Origin: Glutamicibacter nicotianae | GTDB taxonomy: Bacteria; Actinomycetota; Actinomycetes; Actinomycetales; Micrococcaceae | Direction of reading: 5' to 3' | NCBI RefSeq assembly: GCF_006539525.1 | Contig: NZ_BJNE01000003.1 | Span: forward strand, 1-64,000 | DNA: 64,000 nucleotides | In this document: positions 44,272 to 52,901 of the stretch, piece by piece | Numbering within the stretch: position 1 is the stretch's first letter | Layout: the number at the start of each line of letters is the position of its first letter | Notes under the pieces: generated by a model | Seen by the model: only the letters and a program-made list of their open reading frames with translations | Database searches by the model: none | What the model was told of the DNA's origin: nothing | Position numbers and translations under genes: made by a program

Positions 44272-45428
44272 CCGAACAAACCACACCCACCCGACGCCGG
44301 GCGTCCTTCCATCGGCTCACTGTCTCGAACGTGCGCCGGCTGACCAAGGACTCAATCGAAGTCACTTTCGCCATTCCCGCGGAACTGAGCGAGGAATACG
44401 ACTACGTTGCAGGCCAGTACGTGGCGCTGCGCAAGGAAATTCCCAACGCCGAGGGCGAACTCGTCGAGCTGCGCCGCTCCTACTCCATTTGCGCCGCTCC
44501 AACCGGGGATGAGATCAAGGTAGCGATCAAGCGCGACCTCGGAGGCCTGTTCTCCACCTGGGCCAACGAATCCCTGGCTGCGGGCGACCAGATCGATGTG
44601 ATGAGCCCCGCTGGTGCTTTCATTTCCAAGCACAAGCTCACGGAGATCAACGATCCATCGACCATCGACACCAAAGCCCAGGACCGCTTCGTGGCCGTGG
44701 CCGCCGGCTCCGGCATCACACCGGTGCTGGCCATCGCCCGCACGATCCTGGAAGCCAATGACCACACGCGCTTCGACCTGATCTACGCGAACAAGGCAGC
44801 CATGGACGTCATGTTCCTTGAGGAATTGGCTGACCTGAAGGACCGCTATCCATCGCGTCTGGCGCTGCACCACGTGCTCAGCCGCGAACAGCGCATCTCG
44901 CCGCTGCTCTCCGGCCGCATCGACGCAGAGAAGCTCACCACGTTGCTGACCAGCGTGGTCCAGGCGCCGAACGTGGACGAATGGTTCCTCTGTGGCCCCT
45001 TCGAGCTCGTCCAGCTGGTCCGCGACCAGCTAACCAGCCTGGATGTTCCCGCGGAAAAGGTCCGCTTCGAGCTGTTCACCACCGGTGAGCCGACCAAGCC
45101 GCAAGGGCATATCGGCCGCCCGGTCGAGGTGGACGAGAACGAGGAAAGCTATGAGATCAGCTTCAACCTCGATGGCCTTAAGGGCGAAGTCAAGTCACCG
45201 GTGCGCGCCAACGAAACCGTGCTGAACGCCGCACTGCGCGTCCGCCCGGACGTTCCGTTCGCCTGCGCCGGCGGCGTGTGCGGCACCTGCCGTGCCAAGG
45301 TCACCTGCGGCACGGTCACCATGGCCGAGAACTACGCGCTGGAACCCGAGGAAGTCGAGGCTGGCTACGTGCTGACCTGCCAGTCGCACCCGACCAGCGA
45401 GAAGCTGAGCGTCGACTTCGACGCCTAG
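44268..45428 (+). CDS. paaE: Phenylacetyl-CoA epoxidase reductase PaaE
   Basis: NADPH-dependent flavo-iron-sulfur reductase feeding electrons to PaaA. It has 386 residues: an FAD domain with RRSYSICAAP (about residues 69-78), an NAD(P) domain with AAGSGITPVLA, and a C-terminal plant-type 2Fe-2S ferredoxin domain with Cys ligands in FACAGGVCGTCRAK (about 329-342) and a final LTCQSHP. Confidence 0.95.
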   Translation: MTEQTTPTRRRASFHRLTVSNVRRLTKDSIEVTFAIPAELSEEYDYVAGQYVALRKEIPNAEGELVELRRSYSICAAPTGDEIKVAIKRDLGGLFSTWANESLAAGDQIDVMSPAGAFISKHKLTEINDPSTIDTKAQDRFVAVAAGSGITPVLAIARTILEANDHTRFDLIYANKAAMDVMFLEELADLKDRYPSRLALHHVLSREQRISPLLSGRIDAEKLTTLLTSVVQAPNVDEWFLCGPFELVQLVRDQLTSLDVPAEKVRFELFTTGEPTKPQGHIGRPVEVDENEESYEISFNLDGLKGEVKSPVRANETVLNAALRVRPDVPFACAGGVCGTCRAKVTCGTVTMAENYALEPEEVEAGYVLTCQSHPTSEKLSVDFDA

Positions 45429-45446
45429 AAAGGCCAGGACGAATCC

Positions 45447-46232
45447 ATGATCGAACTGACGATTGCCGATTCAATCGCACGCGTGGTGCTCAACGCGCCG
45501 CAGAAGATGAATTCCCTGGACGAGGTGGCACTGGCCGAATTATCCGAGGCCTATGACAAGGCCGCGGCGGCCGTGGACACCGGAGAGGTCCGCGCCCTGG
45601 TGCTTTCCGGCGAAGGCCGCGGTTTCTGCGCCGGACGCGATATCTCAGGAGTCAACCCGGCAGATGACGACGTCATCGGCTACCTCGACGGTAAGGTGCA
45701 GCCGCTGCTGGAGAAGATGTCCAGCTTCCCGGCTCCCACCTTCGCCCTCGTGCAGGGCGCTTGCCTGGGTGTCGGCCTCGGCCTGGCTGTGGCCACCGAC
45801 GTGGTGTACGTTGCGGAGAACGCCAAGATCGGCTCGCCGTTCGCCAACTTGGGCGCGACCTTGGACTCCGGGGGACACTGGCTGTTCACCGAGCGGCTCG
45901 GGGCTCACCGCACCTTGGACATGATCTACACCGCCGAGCTGATTTCCGGTGCCGAAGCTGTGCGTTCGGGCCTGTTCTCCCGCGCCTTCCCGGCGGAGGA
46001 ATTGGCCGAGCGCGGCGAGGAGATCGTCGCCAAGGTGGCCCAGGGGGCCACCCAGGCCTTCGTCGCGTCCAAGCAGCTGGTTGCGGAAATCCGCGACCAG
46101 CGGGTAGGCCTGTGGAACTCGATGCGCACCGAAAACCGGGCGCAGGCAGCCTTGTGCGACACCGCTGATTACGCCGAAGGATTCAAGTCTTTCCAGGAGA
46201 AGCGCAAGCCGGTGTTCACTGGCAAGAAGTAG
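45447..46232 (+). CDS. paaG: 1,2-Epoxyphenylacetyl-CoA isomerase
   Basis: Crotonase-fold isomerase of 261 residues that turns the epoxide into the oxepin. Oxyanion loops are GFCAGRDISGV (about residues 57-67) and GACLGVGLGLA (about 104-114); the catalytic Asp is expected in ATLDSGGHW (about 137-145), the motif position that separates PaaG from hydratases. Last gene of the paaA operon, 18 bases after paaE; GAAAGG precedes the ATG. Confidence 0.9.
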   Translation: MIELTIADSIARVVLNAPQKMNSLDEVALAELSEAYDKAAAAVDTGEVRALVLSGEGRGFCAGRDISGVNPADDDVIGYLDGKVQPLLEKMSSFPAPTFALVQGACLGVGLGLAVATDVVYVAENAKIGSPFANLGATLDSGGHWLFTERLGAHRTLDMIYTAELISGAEAVRSGLFSRAFPAEELAERGEEIVAKVAQGATQAFVASKQLVAEIRDQRVGLWNSMRTENRAQAALCDTADYAEGFKSFQEKRKPVFTGKK

Positions 46233-46244
46233 TTTCCCAGCAAA

Positions 46245-46286
46245 CACGAGAAGAGCACCTGGTGGCATCCAGGTGCTCTTCTCGTG
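46245..46286. terminator. Bidirectional terminator, paaG and lrp-type gene
   Basis: Perfect 18-bp stem (46245-46262 with 46269-46286) and 6-base loop. Confidence 0.82.
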
Positions 46287-46301
46287 CGTTAAACGAGCCG
46301 G

Positions 46302-46754
46302 CTATCGGGTGTCGGTGTCTTCGAAAATCAGCAGGGTCTGCGTATCCAGAACCGTTGGCAATGACTGCAATTGCTCAAAGACCACACGGCGCAGGTCCAG
46401 ATTGTCTTTGGCGCGCACCAGCAGGATCACGTCGAAATTGCCGCCGACCAAGCCCACATGGTGCACCTCGGGAATCGATGCCAGATGGTCACGCAACTCG
46501 CGCCAGGAATGCTGGCGGAGTTTCAATGTCACGTAGGCGCTGGCCTTGAGTCCCGCCTTGACCGGATCAATCACCGCCGTATACCGGGTAATCACCCCGG
46601 AATCCTGGAGCTTTGCGATACGCGAGTAGGCGTGGGCCCGCGATACGTGCACCTTTTGCGCCACGGTGGTGACCGACTGGCGTCCGTCGCTGGTCAGCTC
46701 CGCGAGGATCGCATGATCGACATCATCGAGTTTTAGCTCCGCTTCCGCGGCCAT
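46302..46754 (-). CDS. Lrp/AsnC family regulator
   Basis: A 150-residue regulator with an N-terminal AsnC helix-turn-helix (LDDVDHAILAELTSDGRQSVTTVAQKV...SRAHAYSRIAKLQDSGVI, residues 8-56) and a C-terminal RAM ligand domain with HHVGLVGGNFDVILLVRAKD (about 98-117). Divergent from the 2-oxoacid dehydrogenase operon, so it is probably the local BkdR-type regulator responding to branched-chain amino acids; inferred from position. Confidence 0.88.
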   Translation of the reverse strand: MAAEAELKLDDVDHAILAELTSDGRQSVTTVAQKVHVSRAHAYSRIAKLQDSGVITRYTAVIDPVKAGLKASAYVTLKLRQHSWRELRDHLASIPEVHHVGLVGGNFDVILLVRAKDNLDLRRVVFEQLQSLPTVLDTQTLLIFEDTDTR

Positions 46755-46803
46755 TGATTCTCCTTGTTGACGTGCCGGACGTCTCTATTCCAAACACAAT
46801 CTA

Positions 46804-46832
46804 TTGACACTTTTCGTCTACGAGTATACGGA
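46804..46832 (+). promoter_or_regulatory. Promoter upstream of 2-oxoacid dehydrogenase operon
   Basis: TTGACA (46804-46809) with TACGGA (46827-46832) at 17 bases; TATACG at 15 bases is an alternative. The 225-bp gap is AT-richer than the genes and would hold Lrp sites. Confidence 0.45.
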
Positions 46833-46979
46833 TACTATTCGCAACTTTCCACGATTCCCCGCCGGACTGGATACAGAATGCCACTCATACCCATAATTGA
46901 TTGCAAATGATGTTTAGGTGAAGTGAGTCACAAGCTGTTGTGCTCATGGACCAGCCAGAACTACGAAAGGTGGGAGAAC

Positions 46980-48143
46980 ATGAGCACTGAAGCGCATGCG
47001 GATCGCATCTCTGAGGTCAGCAAGAAATTCGGGATTACGCCTGAAGACTACATGCTGCCAGCACGCCACATGATCAACCTGTTGAACCCGGACGGAACCC
47101 TGCGCCCAGAGGATCAGCAAGGCACTGAGCCGGGCCACGAGTACCCGCTGCCGAGCCCGGCCCGGCTGCTCGAAGCCTACGCTGCCCTGGTCACCGGCCG
47201 ACGCGTCAACGACCAGAACTCCGCGCTGGTCCGCCAGGGCCGCATGGCGGTCTATCCCTCCAGCCATGGACAGGAAGCCTGCCAGATCGCGGCAGCATTG
47301 TGCCTGGGCGAGAACGACTGGCTCTTCCCGACCTACCGCGACACCGTAGCGGTGCTGACCAAAGGCGTTGCACCGATGGAAGTCATGACCAGTTTCCGCG
47401 GCGAATGGCACTGCGGTTATGACCCGAAGGCCTATAACTGCGCACCGATGTCCACTCCGCTCACCACCCAGCTGCTGCACGCAGTGGGTGTTGCACACGC
47501 TGCCAAGCTGCGCGGCGAAGACACCGTTGTCGTGGCGATGTGCGGCGATGGCGCCACGAGCGAGGGCGACTTCCACGAAGCGCTGAATTTCGCAGCGGTC
47601 TTCAACCTGCCGGTGATCTTCTTCGTGCAGAACAACAAGTACGCCATCTCGGTTCCGCTCTCGCAGCAGAGCGCAGCACCATCCTTGGCTCACAAGGCTG
47701 TCGGCTACGGCATGGCCGGCGAGCGTGTGGATGGCAACGACCTGATGGCCTTGATGGCCATCATGACCCGCGCGGTGCGCATGGCCCGCCAGGGCAACGG
47801 CCCGCTGCTGATCGAGGCCCACACCTACCGCATGCAGGCGCACACCAATGCCGATGACGACAAGCGCTACCGCGAGGACTCCGAAGTCCAGGAATGGATC
47901 GCCAAGGATCCGGTGACCCGGATGAAGGCATACCTGGATGATGCAGGTCTGTTGACCGATGAGACCGTCACCAAGATCACTGCGGATGCCGAAGCCGTTG
48001 CCAAGACCCTGCGCGATGGCATGAACCAGGAAGCCAACACCGATCCACGCGAGCTGTTCGAGCATGTGTACTCGGCCAAGAGCCCGCAGCTTGCGGAACA
48101 GCAAGCCATTCTTGTCGACGAACTAGACCGTGAGGAAGCCTAG
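46980..48143 (+). CDS. 2-Oxoacid dehydrogenase E1 alpha (branched-chain type)
   Basis: Thiamine diphosphate-binding alpha subunit of a branched-chain keto acid or pyruvate dehydrogenase complex. 387 residues from ATG 46980, preceded by AGGTGGGAG. The ThDP motif is GDGATSEGDFHEALNFA...FFVQNN (about 188-220), and EAHTYRMQAHTNADDDKRYR carries the phosphorylation-loop region. The separate alpha and beta subunits and the divergent Lrp gene favour the branched-chain role. Confidence 0.88.
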   Translation: MSTEAHADRISEVSKKFGITPEDYMLPARHMINLLNPDGTLRPEDQQGTEPGHEYPLPSPARLLEAYAALVTGRRVNDQNSALVRQGRMAVYPSSHGQEACQIAAALCLGENDWLFPTYRDTVAVLTKGVAPMEVMTSFRGEWHCGYDPKAYNCAPMSTPLTTQLLHAVGVAHAAKLRGEDTVVVAMCGDGATSEGDFHEALNFAAVFNLPVIFFVQNNKYAISVPLSQQSAAPSLAHKAVGYGMAGERVDGNDLMALMAIMTRAVRMARQGNGPLLIEAHTYRMQAHTNADDDKRYREDSEVQEWIAKDPVTRMKAYLDDAGLLTDETVTKITADAEAVAKTLRDGMNQEANTDPRELFEHVYSAKSPQLAEQQAILVDELDREEA

Positions 48144-48144
48144 G

Positions 48145-49227
48145 ATGACTGCCACTACTTCGCGCGTGAACCCGAACGTCAGCGCTGCCACCGCACGAGC
48201 CGCAGCAAAGGCTGCCAACGAGAACCAGCCGGTGACCTTCGGCAAGGCGCTGAATACCGCCTTGGCCGATGCGCTGGTTGCCGATGACTCGGTAGTGATC
48301 TTCGGAGAGGATGTGGGAACCCTCGGCGGTGTCTTCCGCATCACCGATGGCCTGACCGCACGCTTCGGCTCCGAGCGCTGCTTCGACACTCCGCTGGCCG
48401 AATCCGGCATCGTCGGCATGGCCGTCGGCATGGCCATCAACGGCATGCGACCGGTCATCGAGATGCAGTTCGATGCGTTCGCCTACCCGGCCTTCGAGCA
48501 GATCGCTTCGCATGTTGCCAAGATGCGCAACCGCACCCAGGGCAAGCTGAATCTGCCCATGGTGATCCGCATTCCTTACGCCGGCGGCGTCGGCGGCGTG
48601 GAGCACCACTGCGATTCCTCGGAAGCCTACTACGCGCACACCCCGGGCCTGAAGGTCTTCACCCCCTCGTGCGTCGAGGACGCCTACCTGATGCTGCGCG
48701 AAGCCATCGATTCGGATGATCCGGTGGTCTTCTTCGAGCCGAAGAAGCTGTACTGGTCCAAGGAGCAGGTTGACCTTGGGCAACTGGCCGAACAGTACGA
48801 GTCAAAGAAGAGCGCCACGACCGAGGGGCAGGCACGCATCGCCCGCCCGGGCAGCGATGCCACGCTCATCACCTATGGTCCAAACGTTTCCACCGCAATG
48901 GAAGCCGCCAAGCTGGCAGCCGAGGAAGGCATCAGCCTGGAAGTAGTGGACATCCGCAGCATTGTGCCATTCGATGACGAGACCGTCTGCGCATCGGTCC
49001 GCAAGACCGGTCGGGCCATCGTGGTCGCCGAAGCCCAGGGCTTCGCCTCGGTAGCCAGCGAAATCGTAGCCCGGGTGCAGGAACGCTGCTTCCACTCGTT
49101 GGCGGCTCCGGTGCTCCGCGTGACCGGATTCGATATTCCTTATCCGGCACCAACGCTGGAGAAGTTCCATCTGCCAAGCGCCGAACGAATTCTCGACGCA
49201 GTTGACCAGCTTCAGTGGGAGGCGTAA
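48145..49227 (+). CDS. 2-Oxoacid dehydrogenase E1 beta
   Basis: Beta subunit completing the E1 active site; 360 residues. Conserved features are VIFGEDVGTLGGVFR (about residues 51-65), FDTPLAESGIVGMAVGMA (about 80-97) with the catalytic Glu, and RIPYAGGVGGVEHHCDSSEA (about 136-155). The C-terminal domain carries DIRSIVPFDDETV. GAGGAAG precedes ATG 48145, one base after the alpha gene; its TAA is directly followed by the E2 ATG. Confidence 0.9.
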   Translation: MTATTSRVNPNVSAATARAAAKAANENQPVTFGKALNTALADALVADDSVVIFGEDVGTLGGVFRITDGLTARFGSERCFDTPLAESGIVGMAVGMAINGMRPVIEMQFDAFAYPAFEQIASHVAKMRNRTQGKLNLPMVIRIPYAGGVGGVEHHCDSSEAYYAHTPGLKVFTPSCVEDAYLMLREAIDSDDPVVFFEPKKLYWSKEQVDLGQLAEQYESKKSATTEGQARIARPGSDATLITYGPNVSTAMEAAKLAAEEGISLEVVDIRSIVPFDDETVCASVRKTGRAIVVAEAQGFASVASEIVARVQERCFHSLAAPVLRVTGFDIPYPAPTLEKFHLPSAERILDAVDQLQWEA

Positions 49228-50649
49228 ATGAGTATCAAGACTTTCCTCTTGCCAGACCTTGGCGAAGGGCTGACCGAAGCCGAGCTGGTGCGTTGGATGG
49301 TTGCCGCCGGTGACGTCGTTGCGGTCGACCAGCCCATTGCAGAGGTGGAAACCGCGAAGTCGCTGGTGGAAATCCCTTGCCCATTCGAAGGTGTCGTCTC
49401 CACCTTGCATGGGGATGCCGGCCAGATGATGCTGGTGGACCAGCCTTTCATTTCGGTGAACACCGGCGGTGAAGACGCTGCGGCCCCTGCCGGCGAAGAA
49501 GCCGAACGTGCCCAGTCCTACCGCGAGGAAGAGCGCGCCGGCACCCAGGTTCCTGCCGAGGATGATGCAGAATCCGATGAAGGCAGCGGAAATGTGCTCA
49601 TTGGCTACGGCACCTCCTCTGCCCAGCGCAAGACCAGCCGCCGGCGCAAGCCGCGCTCAGGGGTCGCGTCGGCCGCGGTCCAGGCACCAGCTGAAGCGGT
49701 GCGCGTGATCAACCCGCTGGTACGCAAGCTGGCTCGTGACAACGCATTGGACATCACCACGGTTCAGGGCACCGGTCCAGAAGGGCTGATTCTGCGCGCA
49801 GACGTGGAAGCCGCCTTGTCAGCCGTTGCGGTGCAGCCTGAACCGGCAACACCTGCAGCGCCGATGCCAACTCCCGCAGCCTCAGCTTCGGCCTCGGTTG
49901 CGGTGCCGGTGGCCCAAACTGGGGAAGCTGATGCGAAGACCGGCCTGCCTGTAGCTTCCTCACAGGTGCTTTCGGGCGTGCGCAAGACCATCGCCAACGC
50001 GATGAGCACGTCGCGCCGGGAGATCCCGGAAGCGACCGTGTGGGTGGATGTCGACGTCACCAAGCTGCTGAAGCTGCGTTCGAAGATCAAGGAGGCAGAC
50101 GGCCAGGCCCCGAGCGTCATGGCGCTGGTCGCCCGCTTCGCTGTGGCCGGATTGCAGCGTTTCCCGGAACTGAACAGCCGCATCGACGTTGAGGCTGATG
50201 GTGGATTGCGCCATACCCTCTTCGAGGGCGTGAACCTTGGCTTCGCCGCCCAGACCGACCGCGGCCTGGTTGTGCCCAATGTGCGCGATGCCCACAAGCT
50301 GAATGCCAAGGAACTGTCGGCCGAGTTCGCTCGGCTGGCTTCGGTGGCGCGCGAGGGCAAAGCGGGCGTTGCCGACCTGTCCGGCAGCACCTTCACCATC
50401 AACAACTATGGCGTGTTCAATGTTGACGGCTCCGCAGCCATCATCAACTACCCGGAAGCTGCCATCCTGGGGCTTGGGCGCATCGTCGAGAAGCCGTGGG
50501 TGGTCAATGGCAAGATCAAGGTCCGCTCCATCTGCGAGATGACACTGAGCTTCGACCACCGGGTTTGCGATGGCGGAACTGCGGCCGGCTTCATGCGCTA
50601 TGTCGCTGACGCGATGACAGATCCAAAGGCCGCGCTGGCGTCGCTCTAG
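49228..50649 (+). CDS. 2-Oxoacid dehydrogenase E2 acyltransferase
   Basis: Core acyltransferase of the complex; 473 residues with one lipoyl domain (1-78; lipoyl Lys44 in VETAKSLVE), an E1/E3-binding domain (about 154-190; NPLVRKLARDN), an Ala/Pro/Ser-rich linker (about 205-235) and a catalytic domain with His444 and Asp448 in SFDHRVCDGG. No lipoamide dehydrogenase (E3) gene follows, so E3 must come from elsewhere. A terminator follows the stop. Confidence 0.93.
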   Translation: MSIKTFLLPDLGEGLTEAELVRWMVAAGDVVAVDQPIAEVETAKSLVEIPCPFEGVVSTLHGDAGQMMLVDQPFISVNTGGEDAAAPAGEEAERAQSYREEERAGTQVPAEDDAESDEGSGNVLIGYGTSSAQRKTSRRRKPRSGVASAAVQAPAEAVRVINPLVRKLARDNALDITTVQGTGPEGLILRADVEAALSAVAVQPEPATPAAPMPTPAASASASVAVPVAQTGEADAKTGLPVASSQVLSGVRKTIANAMSTSRREIPEATVWVDVDVTKLLKLRSKIKEADGQAPSVMALVARFAVAGLQRFPELNSRIDVEADGGLRHTLFEGVNLGFAAQTDRGLVVPNVRDAHKLNAKELSAEFARLASVAREGKAGVADLSGSTFTINNYGVFNVDGSAAIINYPEAAILGLGRIVEKPWVVNGKIKVRSICEMTLSFDHRVCDGGTAAGFMRYVADAMTDPKAALASL

Positions 50650-50686
50650 CGTCCACAGTGCCCAGTTCTCGCTCTTGCGAGTGACC

Positions 50687-50732
50687 ATGGTGCCCGTCGA
50701 ACCTCGCGAGGAACGGCGGGCATCATTCTTTT
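50687..50732 (+). terminator. Terminator of 2-oxoacid dehydrogenase operon
   Basis: Stem ATGGTGCCCGTCG (50687-50699) with CGGCGGGCATCAT (50714-50726), two G-T or mismatched pairs, then TCTTTTTG. Confidence 0.75.
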
Positions 50733-50891
50733 TGCTGGCATACTGTCAATGCTCGACGATTTATTCCCATGTCAAATACTAGTTGATAGAGTTAGATCGA
50801 TAATCATTTCTGTGCTGGAAATAAGTTGTGCCCGTCTGCTTGCTTGGAAAGTGGGCCAACCGGCACAAAGCAGCGAGAGCAGGGGATTGGG

Positions 50892-51920
50892 ATGGCAATC
50901 GCAGGGACCGGAATCAGGAATCGGCCGCTGACCTGCCTGCTGCTTCTTCTCCCAGCAGCTCTTTCGGGTGCCACCTATGCGCTGCTTGCTGGCGACCTGC
51001 CGGAAATGACCGCCACGCACTGGAGCTCTACCTACCCGGACGGGTTCACCCGAACCGCCGTCTTTGTCCCGGTCTGCATCGGGCTGACCATCGTTGGTGC
51101 CATCACCGGGATGTTCTCCTTGAAGCTGCGCAACAAACCGGCTTTGCTCCTGATGCTGCTCTTCGCCGGTGGCCTGCTCGCGTGGAGTGCAGCTGGCGTT
51201 TTCGTCAGCTCGGCGGTATCGACAGCGCTCGCCGAAACACCTGAAACGGCAGTGCTGGGCGGCATGATGGTTTTGCTTATTGCCTGCGCGTTGCTGGGCA
51301 TAGCGCCGCTGTGGGCCAGCGGCATCTACCAGCAGTACACACGGCAATTCAACGAGGACCGCCAGCAACGAATCGATGCAGCCCAAAGCGTACAGCGGAC
51401 TGACGCGGCGGAGGCATTCGCCGAGCCACAGCCAGATTCCAGGCAAGCGGAATTCAAGCAAACTATGGCCGCACCATGGTGGATGTGGATGCTATGCCTC
51501 GTGCTGTTCGCAACACTGATCGTTGCTGTAGTGCTGCCCTTTCTGGCCGGTGGAAGCCACGACGGCAGCTTGGCGAGCGTCATCCTTCCCGTGGCCCTGT
51601 CAGCCGCAGTCTGCGTGCTGATGCTAGGCGTGATCTGGATCCGCGTATCCATCATCGGCGATCGTTTCCGGGTATCTTCCGCGCTCTTGGGGATCCCAAT
51701 GCGAACTATCAAGATCACTGACATTGAATCTGTGACCAGTGAAAAGATCAATCCCATGATGTGGGGAGGCTGGGGCTGGCGGATCATTCCAGGCGGTTCG
51801 GCCATCGTGATGAGAGAACACGAAGGCCTCGTTTTCGACCTCAAGAACAAGAAGCGATTCGCCGTGACCATTCCGGACTCAAGGCAGGCTGCGAACGTTC
51901 TCAATGCCCGCATGGGCTAG
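50892..51920 (+). CDS. DUF1648-type membrane protein
   Basis: Function unknown; 342 residues. Membrane segments lie near 12-31, 55-75, 83-105, 113-135, 200-222 and 230-252, with a hydrophilic, Gln- and Glu-rich loop (about 148-188) and a C-terminal extracellular or cytoplasmic beta-rich tail containing WGGWGWRIIPGG. The N-terminal pattern LPAALSGATYALLAGDLPEMTATHWS fits DUF1648 proteins, often encoded with GntR regulators, but no such gene is adjacent. ATG 50892 chosen because the hydrophobic start follows it; its ribosome site is weak. Confidence 0.7.
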   Translation: MAIAGTGIRNRPLTCLLLLLPAALSGATYALLAGDLPEMTATHWSSTYPDGFTRTAVFVPVCIGLTIVGAITGMFSLKLRNKPALLLMLLFAGGLLAWSAAGVFVSSAVSTALAETPETAVLGGMMVLLIACALLGIAPLWASGIYQQYTRQFNEDRQQRIDAAQSVQRTDAAEAFAEPQPDSRQAEFKQTMAAPWWMWMLCLVLFATLIVAVVLPFLAGGSHDGSLASVILPVALSAAVCVLMLGVIWIRVSIIGDRFRVSSALLGIPMRTIKITDIESVTSEKINPMMWGGWGWRIIPGGSAIVMREHEGLVFDLKNKKRFAVTIPDSRQAANVLNARMG

Positions 51921-51957
51921 GCGGAACAGCAGCCTGCTTGATTCCTGTGCCGGTGCC

Positions 51958-52821
51958 CTATTTCTTCAAGGTGCGCATGGGGCCGATAACCACCGAGCGC
52001 AGCACTAAGCCGGATACCAGCGACGCGGCCACGACATGGATAATCCCCAAGGCAGCGTAGGCGAATTGCAGGAACTCCGGAATTTTCTGGATGTGCGGGT
52101 GCGGCAGGACGAAGGACAATCCGATGACAGCAGCCCAGAGAACCAAGCTGCCCGCCCCGACATTCCTCGACCAGGATCCCTTGGGAACTTCGTGGCTCAG
52201 CGGCTGGATGCGCTGGAGCACTGCCGAAGCCAGAACCAGCCAGAATCCTGCCACCACGAAACCAGCGGCAATGTCGCTTGGGCGGTGCCAGCCGCAGATC
52301 AGGGTGGCCACGCCGGTCACCGTGGCGAATAACCAGGCGATCGGTTGCACCACTGGACGCAGCTTCGGTGGCGACACCAGATACATCAGCCCCATGGCGG
52401 CAGCGGCGGCGGTGGTATGCCCGGACGGAAAGGAATTTCCTGTGGTGCCGAAATTGAAATCCGGGCGAACCAATAACTCGTGTTTCAGCAGCTGCGTGGT
52501 GCCTGCCGCGGCTGCGGCCGCGAGGATCGCTACGATGGCGCGAAGGAAATGGCGGTCGCGAATCACCCGATACAGCAGGAATACTGCAGCAATCGCGCCA
52601 CAAATTGCTGGCAAGAGATCCAGGAATTCGCGGACCGGATTGAGCAAGTCGGTCCGGGGCCACCATTGCGACCACGCGATGAATCCTGCCTGATCCGCCC
52701 ATTGCCCACTGCGTTGCTGAACGAAAAATATGTACTCAAGACAGAAAAGCGCAACCAGCAGCAGCAAGGCCCACCACCACCTGATATGGTGCGGGCGCGT
52801 GGAGGCTGAATGGCGTGGCAT
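51958..52821 (-). CDS. PAP2 superfamily membrane phosphatase
   Basis: A 287-residue membrane protein with about seven segments and the type 2 phosphatidic acid phosphatase triad: KHELLVRP (about residues 112-119), NSFPSGHTT (about 129-137) and GWHRPSD (about 178-184, with the His and Asp of motif 3). The third motif lacks the usual Ser-Arg start, having GWHRPSD after LIC. Likely lipid or undecaprenyl diphosphate phosphatase; the substrate is not known. Convergent with the DUF1648 gene and divergent from menC. Confidence 0.85.
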   Translation of the reverse strand: MPRHSASTRPHHIRWWWALLLLVALFCLEYIFFVQQRSGQWADQAGFIAWSQWWPRTDLLNPVREFLDLLPAICGAIAAVFLLYRVIRDRHFLRAIVAILAAAAAAGTTQLLKHELLVRPDFNFGTTGNSFPSGHTTAAAAAMGLMYLVSPPKLRPVVQPIAWLFATVTGVATLICGWHRPSDIAAGFVVAGFWLVLASAVLQRIQPLSHEVPKGSWSRNVGAGSLVLWAAVIGLSFVLPHPHIQKIPEFLQFAYAALGIIHVVAASLVSGLVLRSVVIGPMRTLKK

Positions 52822-52889
52822 ATCTCTAGGGTGTCATATCCGGCAGGCGGAACGGCACCGTTCAGGCATGTAACCATGCCCACGCTCGC

Positions 52890-52895
52890 TAGGCT
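52890..52895 (+). promoter_or_regulatory. Leaderless -10 element of menC
   Basis: TAGGCT lies 6 bases before the ATG at 52902; identical to the VOC gene arrangement. Confidence 0.55.
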
Positions 52896-52901
52896 TGGAC
52901 C

